Source: Mesaphorura yosii
Taxonomy: Eukaryota > Arthropoda > Collembola > Poduromorpha > Tullbergiidae
Direction: 5' to 3'
DNA: 50,688 nucleotides
Assembly: GCA_009869945.1 (NCBI GenBank)
Contig: WIXG01000481.1
Location: forward strand, 1 to 50,688
A program made the translations under genes and the position numbers. The stretch's first letter is position 1; every line of letters begins with the position of its first letter. The notes below the pieces were generated by a model that saw nothing but the letters and a program-made list of their open reading frames with translations, did no database searches and was not told the DNA's origin. This document shows, in pieces, positions 42,682 through 50,688 of this stretch.

Positions 42682-44637
42682 GGAAATATCCCGCACTTCA
42701 TCCTTACTTAAGGGTTTAGTTGCTTTCCGACGACATGCAATCGCATCACTAATTGGATTTCTGTCTGTCTTCTTGGAGTCTAATTACAACTACTTAGTTA
42801 ATTACGCCACGCGAAGGCATCGAAGCATCGGGCACCGGCTGTTTGCAAGAAGATAGAAAATAGGATCAGTCAAGTGGCAACCTGAATTTCCAAGTTGCAC
42901 ACGCACACTCCTTCATATTTAGGTTTTTAAGGAGGTCTGATCTATTATCGCTTCCTTCTTTGCTATTTATTAAGTTCTAATTCCAGTTCGTGTAATTACC
43001 GTCAGGCACCCGGGAATGAGCCAACCTCATAGTGGTAATTATCCAATCATTGCCTCGTGTCTCTATATCTACAAGTACACGTAAATCAAGACATTGCATC
43101 GATTTTAGCGACAGTGAAGTTACCCGGCCCAATGTGTGAATATTTGAGTGCTCAACAATTACTCGCTCCATCGATGCCTGCCATCGATCTGAAGTTGAGC
43201 CAATGATTACATGTGTGGCAGAAACTGGATTCTGAGGGATTAATTACCTCAAGAAAAGGAATTGCAAAATTCTGAGTAAGTCAACAGTCAATGCGGAGTC
43301 TGCTCACAGCATTCAACGAGTGCGGTTGTGCACGCGGGGCTCTCTCGCTGTGCTTTAGCACAACGTGTATAGTCCCGTGTTTGCACTTTTCTTTTATATC
43401 TCTCGTGCGATTTTTTCCGTTCCCGGATTCGTTAATTAATTTGGTGCCATTTGGCTCTATAATCGGCTCTCCGCCAAGGACATAGCGAGAGGAGTGTCGA
43501 GTGTTGGGGGAGGGTCACGGCAAAATTGGAATGGTCATCCGAAGAGAGAAGCCGGTGACGGTAGCTTGACCCCAGCTCAGCGTGCTGACCCGATTGAGGC
43601 TAATGGGGGACTCCCAGTCCCTTCCTGGCGGTGTCCGAATAAATAAATTGTGTTTTGGAAACTGCTGTGGTGCTCGGCTCGGGTTTGCAGGCTAGGGGTT
43701 ACGCGGCGGCATTCCGGGGCTCCTTTTTTTAGTATGAAGATATCATTAATTCATTACATCACCATTGAAATTTACTTAGCCCAAAGGCTAAAGGACACGG
43801 AAGCTGTTGCGAATTTCGGGGCGCAACGGACATCACTCAACAAGAATCAAGACGCAAGATCATAAAATTCAAGAAGGCATGTCTAACAGACGGGCTACCG
43901 GTTGAAAAAATATTTGCACGGCTTCACTGACGAGCGAGTGGCCGATTGTCTGTATATTGATGCAAATGTTTTAGTTTGCACGAATTGGCATTGTCCTTGG
44001 CCGACAGCCAGGGAGTGCGACTTTTGAACTGAATGAAGCACGTCATAATTTTAATATACGTAATGAAGTTTATTAAGCTGATTCTTACCTGTATCTTGCG
44101 TTCTTGTGTAACAGAGAACACATTAGACCTGGAAGGTCGTCAAGTTCTCAGCAACGGTGACAAAAGTCTGCAAACCTTTACTCTTACATTACATCATTGT
44201 AAGCCTTTAAATGTTGGTTACAATGTGACTTTTGCTTATTTTGCAATGCTGCACCCAGCAAATTTGTATGATTTTACCCTCATTAATCTCCTCATCAAGT
44301 TTTTTTTCATGAATTCTTGCCAAACTGGTCAATGCAGCTTTTGCTTTGTGATCGAGTTTCTGCTCCTGCGTTCAACACTTCACCTTGACTGACTTTGGAG
44401 AAGAAAACAGAAAGACGCCTTCGGTTTCGCCTGGCCTGAGTGCAATTCGTAAATTGCAAGAAATTCGCACACGTCTTCGTCACAAAATTCAAATAGTCAA
44501 CTTTAATGCACAATAATATTTAATTCAAGCTCAAAACCTCATTTCTCATCTCTCAATTATGAATGACGGACCGGAGAATATGGAGACTGCCGTCTCCTTT
44601 GCCATCCGCCTAGACTTGGACCGATATCTGATTTCGC
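42682..44637. other. Intergenic, no gene recognised
   Basis: Mostly AT-rich with short chance frames on both strands. The stretch 43490-43650 is GC-richer and ends near an AATAAATAAA, but no reading frame or RNA could be supported. Confidence 0.4.
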
Positions 44638-44810
44638 CTAGTCCTTTCTCACTTTGTCATAAACGTAAGGAAACGCGTATATAAATTGGCTCCTGCGGCA
44701 GAAAGAAGGCTGTTATCAGTAAATCTATGCCGATGAATAGAAGTCGAAGCCTTACTCCTTGTGGTCGATCATAAACTTTTTTATGTCCCAAGTCGTCCCT
44801 TCTGTGTGCA
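44638..44810 (-). pseudogene. DHCR24-like relic 1 (3' end only)
   Basis: The minus strand reads TTWDIKKFMIDHKE, aligning with TTVRKIEKFAIDHGG of the neighbouring gene, then a GTAAGG donor, an intron with the shared TTATCAGTA stretch, and a CAG acceptor. Exon 2 reads SQFIYA joined directly to FPYVYDKVRKD and TAG at 44638-44640. About 100 bp of exon 2 present in the intact genes is deleted, and everything upstream is gone. It is a decayed copy at the same intron position as the intact genes. Confidence 0.75.
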
Positions 44811-45247
44811 ACTCCGCCTGCTTACCCTTGCCCATATTTCCATAAAACATAACCTAGCTATTTAATTACGTTTAAATTGTGGGAAATCTTAATTTTTTCC
44901 CTAATTTTTCGAAATTTTATGCGCTTTCATCATCCCGGGTTATACAAATCGAGATATCATTCCCGTTATTAACGTTTAATGCCAATTCGCCAGATAAACT
45001 TGCCCGCGCGGCGGATTTCTTGGTTTACTTGCTCAAAATTTCACAATTTTTATGCATTCTCGTCGTTCCTAATAAAAATAGTCCTAATTCGCCGAGAAGA
45101 GCCTGAAACTCACAATGATTAAAGAGCCTTAGCCAAACCGGATTATTCCCATTTCACACGATTCAATTTTAATTCCAGGAATTGTACATCAAACGAAAAT
45201 GAGAGGCCAAACGACAGCTGAGAAACTATTCACAGTTTCTTCGTACC
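44811..45247. other. Spacer between DHCR24 relic and gene
   Basis: No further exon seen; AT-rich. Confidence 0.35.
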
Positions 45248-46908
45248 TTACACCTGAATTCCTCTCGCGGTCTTGCTGACTTTGTCGTACACGTGCGGGA
45301 ACGCGTCCAGTGCCCTGTACTTGGCCCGAGCCGAGTCGTATAACTCCATATCGAACATCTGCTCGAATTCTTTCCGGCTAAGGAATGAGTCAGCGTACAT
45401 AAACTGGACGCTAGAGGACAAAGAAAGGCCTTATCAGTACAGTAAGAGCAAGAATCACAAGTAGCGGTTTCTACAAATTCTTACCCGCCATGATCGATCG
45501 CGAACTTTTCTATTTTCCGCACCGTCGTTTCCTGCTCAAATTGGTGTCTCCGGGCCTTGGATACGTCTCCATAAACTCCAATGTCCACAAAAAGCTCAGT
45601 TTCCAAATGTCCGTCGCCGCGTAAGTGAAACATGCCCGGTTTCTTGGAAACCTTGCATGGGCACAGCCAAAGCGGGTAAATCTCCACATTTTCCTGCAGG
45701 AGATCGAGCGCTGAGTCCAAATCCTTCAGAGGAACGATGAAATCCTGGAGCACGTGGTTGAGGGAGTAAAAGAGGGCGTACATCCAATTTGCCATCTTGT
45801 GGCTGATGGCAAAGACCACCCGAAACCCGATTTTTGCGTCTTGACCCGGAAATATCCACCCGAAAAGCGCGAGAAAGACTCGATTCGGACTAAACCAGAA
45901 AACTGCAGGAAGTTCCCAGAAGTAGGCCCTCGTATGCCGATGATAGTACTCTCTAAGCGGAATGTATTCCACAAATCGCTTAATTTTCCCTCTCTTTGCC
46001 TTGGCCCGACCAAGGAAACTCTCTGCGTGCTTGTAGAAGAACGGTTTGTACCAGCGATTGACGTTATTGAAAGTCCCAAGAGTTGAATCGACGTGATCGA
46101 CCAAGTCACCGTGCGTCACGACAAACTTATGACGTCCAAACGCGAATCCTTCGACGAATTCGTGGTCTTGGCACTCGAGCAGCGTCCTTGCTTCGGCGTA
46201 GGACTTGGCAGGAAAGTATTCGAGCTGCACGTACTTCTTGGCCGGGATGAGCGGGAACTTGACGCCGACGAGGAAACCGAGCGTGCCATGCGACCAGGGA
46301 ATAGAGTGAAATAAGTCCGGGTTCTCATTCTTCGAGCAGTTGACTACTTCGCCGGAACTGAGGACAACTTCGAATTCGACGGCGCAGTCGCCCGAAAGCC
46401 CATAGCGATGAGAATTGGATTCTATCCCGGTGCCACAAATGACTCCTCCGACGCTGAGCGACTCAAACTCCGGGATGACGGGGATTGTCCACCCACGCGG
46501 GATGAGGATCGCAGTCAGCTGCCCCATTTGAAGTCCAGGTTCAACCGTGACGAGACGGTTGGCTTCGTCAATCTCCGCGACGTGGTGCAGGTGGTCGACT
46601 TCGATCTGGGCGAGATTCCTCTTGCTCGCGTGGTGCACGGAGAAGGAGGCCCACGCAGGGCGCGCCGTGCACATGCGCGATTTGCGCCCGCCAGTGTTCC
46701 ACGCCTTCACTTGCTGCTGAACCTGGGCCACTTTTCGCCTGTGTTCGGCAGGCGTGCAGACATTACGGTTCTGGAACCACTCGAACACGTATTTGCCCCA
46801 AATGCGGTAGAAAGGCGATGCGAGGCAGATGAGTGGCGTGAAGACGGGGAGGCACACGTAGAGGACGAGGATTTTGACGAAGGACTGGAGGCAGGTTTCT
46901 TTCGGCAT
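45248..46908 (-). CDS. Delta(24)-sterol reductase (DHCR24-like), copy A
   Basis: Two exons on the minus strand: 46908-45485 and 45410-45248, phase 2 (528 aa; human DHCR24 is 516). DHCR24 reduces the C24 double bond of sterols with FAD and NADPH in the ER; in plant-feeding arthropods it can serve phytosterol conversion. An N-terminal membrane helix (SFVKILVLYVCLPVFTPLI) precedes the FAD-binding (PCMH/BBE-type) domain, with GWTIPVIPEFESLSVGG and ICGTGIESNSHRYGLSGD close to the family consensus. WSHGTLGFL, YIPLREYYHRHTR and YPLWLCPCK follow. The C-terminus is AFPHVYDKVSKTARG. No stop or frameshift. Copy C on the opposite strand shares the intron position. Confidence 0.9.
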
Positions 46909-47557
46909 GGCAGAGCTTTGGATTTGGGCACTGAAAGGAAGATACTCGACTCACGACTCCTCTGGCTCAATTAGACTCAATTTGGTTCGCGCAATGCAGC
47001 GTGGGATAATTAAACTAAAGTAGCATAAATTAGCCCAGCTCTCACGAATGTCTGCGGCCATCGCAGGGCCAGCCCAGGCCAAATGTTTGCACGTGCAGTG
47101 CAACTTTGTAGATAACGTAGAGGAAGATATGGAATTTAGTTTTTGCTGTACGCTGTACGGTCACACGGATGGATTCCGACTCTCGAGATGTAGAACCGGT
47201 TTTCAGCTTGCTTTAATTTTATTCATCGTGTCGTGCTCCTTTTAGCTGATCTCTGATGCATAGCGTCTCGTTATCCCGAGTCCCAAGCGAAATCAAAACT
47301 GAAACAAGGCGTCACGGTGGGAAGACGCTCCAAGGTCGCCAGCTTTTTCAGATCGCGAGTGTGGGAATTTCGAATTTACAGATTCAAAGTAATACGCTGG
47401 CGGTGAAGAATATTTTACCGTTCAACCAAGGTTTAATACTCAGATTGTGCAACCTTATTTGCATAAAATTGTAAAGTAAAGTACTTTATTGCTTAATTCT
47501 TCTTAATATTAATAATGCCACTGCGGAGGACTAGAAGAAGAGAGACGAATGGACAGT
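46909..47557. other. Intergenic between DHCR24 copies
   Basis: No gene recognised. The 5' region of copy A lies at the left side. Confidence 0.35.
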
Positions 47558-47820
47558 TTAGACTTGGATCCCTCTAGCGGTCTTGCTAACTTGTCGTACA
47601 CGTGCGGAAACGCGTCCAGACAGCTGTACTTGGCCCGAACGGAGTCGTAAAGTTCCATGTCGAACATCTGCCCGAATTCCTCGCGGGAACGAATCAGCAT
47701 ACATAAACTGAACCCTATAATGCAATCAAGGTTGTTATCAGTAACAACGACATTGGGCACTGATGTCAAGCCGACTGAAGGCACGAAAACTCGAAAACTT
47801 ACCCGGCGTGGTCCAGCGTC
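47558..47820 (-). pseudogene. DHCR24-like relic 2 (3' end only)
   Basis: The minus strand retains the last codons of the main exon (TLDHAG), a GTAAGT donor and an acceptor. Exon 2 reads VQFMYADSF; a 5-nt loss then shifts to EEFGQMFDMELYDSVRAKYS and LDAFPHVYDK. A further 1-nt loss shifts to SKTARGIQV before the original TAA at 47558-47560. The rest of the main exon is absent. Exon 2 is closer to copy A than to copy C, so it likely stems from A or its recent relative. Confidence 0.8.
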
Positions 47821-47829
47821 GGATAAGTC

Positions 47830-48060
47830 ATTTGTGTGTTAGAGTGCACATTTCTGTTCTCTGAGTGCTAATTTGTGTATTTGTGTGCATATTTCAGTTT
47901 TCTGCGTGCTCATATGTGTTCTAGAGTGCACATTTCTGTTTTCTGCCTAACCATAAACCCAGAACTTGGGGTAAGGTGAAAATACGGACCTCGAGGTCGG
48001 AGTCGGACACGGGCGAGAGTACGGATGTCCGAGGCGAAAATACGGAAGTCGGACGTCGGA
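47830..48060. repeat. Short tandem repeats (AGAGTGCACATTTCTGTT and GTCGGA types)
   Basis: AGAGTGCACATTTCTGTT occurs twice (about 47840 and 47923), with related degenerate units between. Then GAAAATACGGA and GTCGGA units recur at about 47980-48055. It lies exactly at the breakpoint between DHCR24 relic 2 and the zinc-finger relic. Confidence 0.6.
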
Positions 48061-48084
48061 TAACACATTCTCAGGCATACTGGT

Positions 48085-48327
48085 GTTTGCAACGCTGTCT
48101 ACGTCGACCAGGGCAGCCTGAAACACCACGAAGTTATGCGCCATGGCGACGGGGAGCGTCCCTTCAAGTTTTTCTACTGTGACAAGGGATTTGCGGATCG
48201 TAAGGCCTTGCGACTCCACCTGTGGACCCACACGGGCGACAGGCCCTGCGTTTGTGACCATTGTGGCAAGGCGTTTGGGGCCAAGGGAAACTTGCGAGTA
48301 CAAGTCAAGCGAATGCACTCAAATTGA
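48085..48327 (+). pseudogene. C2H2 zinc-finger relic
   Basis: The plus frame reads RHTGVCNAVYVDQGSLKHHE, then GERPFKFFYCDKGFADRKAL with RLHLWTHTGDRP behind it, then CDHCGKAFGAKGNLRVQV and a TGA. The first finger lacks its leading CxxC half. The second has Phe where the first zinc Cys should be. The third is normal, although its linker is DRPCV. AATAAA at 48413-48418. With no upstream start, this is probably the eroded 3' end of a polydactyl zinc-finger gene. Confidence 0.65.
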
Positions 48328-48418
48328 GAAACCTTTATTTCATTCTTTGTGTATTTGAAGTTAATTTATATAAAGATATTCTTGTATATCATTGTAATTT
48401 GAATGCACTGTGAATAAA

Positions 48419-48830
48419 TTAAATTATTCTTGGTATTTAATTCTCGGTAGATTTAATCCATTTGTAGATTAGACTTCCTAGAATTGGAACGACATGTAAA
48501 GCCTACCGCATAATTTGCAAGTTGCTAACCGACACAGTGCAAATTTAAACAGTGTTATGGAATGTATAGTGATTTGCATTGCATACATGTTCTTGTGAAC
48601 CATAAACCGGTTTTGCCATCCTCACAAAAGCATGAATGCAATTTCATTAGTTCTGAAAACAGAGACGCAATTAAAAAGTGGTTTCACTTTTATACACTAT
48701 TCCTCATTGGCACACGTGCACAGTGAACACCTTCAAGATAAAAAGTTCTCAGTCATGGCAAAGTAAACGCTCACTGGCAGGTTTGATCATTCGTTGTAAT
48801 GGCGAGCAATTTGTAAGTGTCTTTTACAAA
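48419..48830. other. Upstream region of DHCR24 copy C
   Basis: No gene. The copy C frame is open from about 48678 without an ATG before 48831. Confidence 0.4.
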
Positions 48831-50484
48831 ATGCCGAAGGAAACGTGCTGCCAAACATTTCTCCGTTTCGTAATTTACTACATTTTGATTCCGCTCCACG
48901 TGCCCTTTTTGTGCCTCCTGGCGCCGTTTTTCCACTTGCACGACGCCTGGGTTTTCGAATGGTTCCCGAACCGTCATTGCACCACGTCCGCCGAACACAA
49001 GCGACGAGTGGCCGCTGTACAGGCGCAGGTCAAGTCGTGGCACTCCGGGGGCCGCAAGCGCCGCATGGTCACGGCACGAGCGGCATGGGCGCAGCTGAGC
49101 ATCCCCGGATTCCGGAAGCGGGATTTCACGCAGATTCAAATCGACGCGCTGACCCACGTGGTGGAGATCGACACCGAGCGAAGGACAGTCACCGTGGAAC
49201 CGGGGATCATGACCGGACGCCTGACTTCACTCCTCATCGGGCGGGGATGGACAATCCCTGTGATTCCAGAATTCGAAGTACTGACGATCGGGGGCCTCAT
49301 TTGTGGGACTGGCGTCGAATCGAGCTCTGCTCGGCATGGACTCTTTGCGGATACCCCGGTCGAGTACGAAGTCGTCCTTAGCAACGGGGACCTGGTCACG
49401 TGCTCAGCGCAAGAAAATTCCGACTTGTTTCACGCCATCCCGTGGTCGCACGGGACGCTCGGGTTCCTGACGGCCGTTAAACTGCCGCTCATGCCTGCAG
49501 CTCGATATGTGGAGCTCGAGTACCACCCCACGTGCTCCCTTGCGGAGGCACAACGTCTCCTGGAGTCCGAGAGACATGAATTCGTCGAGGGGATCGCGTA
49601 CAGCCGTGATCAGTGCGTCGTCACCCTTGGAAACCTCGTGGACAGAGCCGACTCCCGCCGTGGTCCAGTTAACCATATAAATCGATGGTATAAACCTTTT
49701 TTCCACACGCATATGCAGAATTTTCTGCGCTTGCACGCTCGGGGCGCCGCCACTCCCGCGTCGACGCGAGTCGAATACATCCCTCTGCGCGACTATTACC
49801 ATCGCCACACCCGTAGCTACTTTTGGGCGTTGCTTGAGGTCATACCATTCGCCAGCAACACCCTCTTCCTCCATCTTTTAGGTTGGATCTTTCCCCTCAA
49901 TGTCAATGTGTCCAAACGCATCTTGCTGGGGCTCGGTCTCGAGCGCATTGTGACGCAACTCGTAGCCTTCAACATTATCGGCCAAGATTTCCTCGTCCCA
50001 ATACGCCATCTCGAGGCGTTCGTCGATTACTCGCACCGAACCGTGGAAATTTATCCCCTCTGGCTTTGTCCCTGCAAATTTTTCAAAAAACCGGGCATGG
50101 CGCCCTCCCGCGGTGCCGCGGACACGGAGCTTTTCGTCGACCTCGGCGTTTATGGATCCGTTGCCAAGGGCAAGCGGGCTGACTACGAATTTGAGCGTTC
50201 TTCGCAGGAAATGGAGGCATTCGCCATGGACCACGACGGGTAAAACCTCGCAATTTGCAACTTTTAGCAGTTGGAGGATTTTCGTAAATTGATTTTTTGA
50301 ATGATCTTTTCTGGGCAGGTTTCAATTTTTGTACTCCGCTTGCTTCTTGAGCCGTGAGGAATTTCGCCGAATGTTTGACATGCGCCTCTACGACGAGGTT
50401 CGGATCAAGTATGGTGCGCTGGATGCGTTTCCGGATGTTTACGACAAAGTCAGCAAGTACGCGAGAGGATTGGTGCAAGTTTAA
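48831..50484 (+). CDS. Delta(24)-sterol reductase (DHCR24-like), copy C
   Basis: Two exons: 48831-50239 and 50319-50484, phase 2 (524 aa). ATG 48831 is chosen because copy A begins with the same MPKETC. The same architecture as copy A follows: N-terminal membrane helix (FLRFVIYYILIPLHVPFLCL), the FAD-domain motifs GWTIPVIPEFEVLTIGG and ICGTGVESSSARHGLFAD, WSHGTLGFL, YIPLRDYYHRHTR and YPLWLCPCK. The C-terminus is AFPDVYDKVSKYARG. The protein differs widely from copy A while keeping motifs and the intron site, so the duplication is old and both copies are probably under selection. Coding DNA is GC-rich. A role in sterol or related isoprenoid reduction is inferred from the family; the two copies may differ in substrate. 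Confidence 0.9.
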
Positions 50485-50556
50485 TGGAGTCCATGGAAAC
50501 GCTATGACAACTATGTACTTTATTACACAATTATAATACATTGGCAATTCATTATG

Positions 50557-50688
50557 TACAGGGTACCAAACAATTTTTGTCCCCCCCTTCACAGCCAAAT
50601 CTGGAGGTGGAGGACATATGTGTGGCACATCATTGGAAAGCCCAGCTCAAAATACGTATGTGGGCAAAGTTTCAGATTATTCTGATTA
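50557..50688. mobile_element. Possible transposable-element end, cut by window
   Basis: TACAGGGTACCAAACAATTT starts like the ends of the MITE at 29470, and the following sequence (to the window edge) has no coding role for copy C. Only one end is visible, so this is tentative. Confidence 0.3.

Noticed and set aside
42977..43171. 64-codon minus frame as upstream exon of the 42421-42681 frame
   Set aside because: No splice phase or motif supports joining them.

Overview
This is eukaryotic nuclear DNA. Genes are split by short GT-AG introns (about 60-400 bp), carry AATAAA signals, and sit among Tc1/mariner and pogo-type transposons. A takeout/juvenile-hormone-binding-like gene, a peritrophin-type chitin-binding gene and a divergent gustatory-receptor-like 7TM family point to an arthropod. 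Two intact DHCR24-type sterol reductase genes, an arylamine N-acetyltransferase and a CYP2-clan P450 make a higher insect unlikely. A springtail (Collembola) is my best guess, from general familiarity with such gene sets and not from a search.

Layout. 0-5 kb: the 3' part of an O-methyltransferase, a dead pogo/Tigger transposase and a complete five-exon receptor tyrosine kinase. 5-9 kb: a 7TM gene on the minus strand, flanked by relics (a TOG-domain fragment, a truncated 7TM paralog, a kelch exon and a zinc-finger pseudogene). 9-14 kb: a secreted double-domain serine protease with a dead first domain, a Tc1-like element just behind it, and a takeout/JHBP-like gene. 16-21 kb: an XK-related membrane protein, a second decayed 7TM paralog, and a serine protease fused to an arabinofuranosidase-B (AbfB/CBM42) carbohydrate-binding domain. 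21.8-28.3 kb: a complete 16-exon full-length ABCA transporter (1,764 aa), with a decayed duplicate of its 5' end just upstream. 29-35 kb: a 231-bp MITE, a glycoside-hydrolase relic, a second Tc1-type element inserted into an AT-rich tandem repeat, a C-type lectin and a chitin-binding protein. 35-43 kb: a SecA-like relic, an arylamine N-acetyltransferase, a CYP2-clan P450, an EF-hand protein and a frame-broken gene with an NCQHF motif. 44.6-50.5 kb: a cluster of two intact DHCR24-like genes and two decayed copies, plus a zinc-finger relic.

The genes do not form a pathway or operon-like system. Several fit detoxification or lipid handling (P450, NAT, ABCA, DHCR24, JHBP-like) or the secreted/extracellular interface (proteases, lectin, chitin-binding protein). 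The strongest themes are local gene duplication followed by decay (7TM family, DHCR24, ABCA 5' end) and the protease-AbfB fusion. Exon structures were joined by eye from reading-frame continuity and splice consensus; no homology search or transcript data were available.
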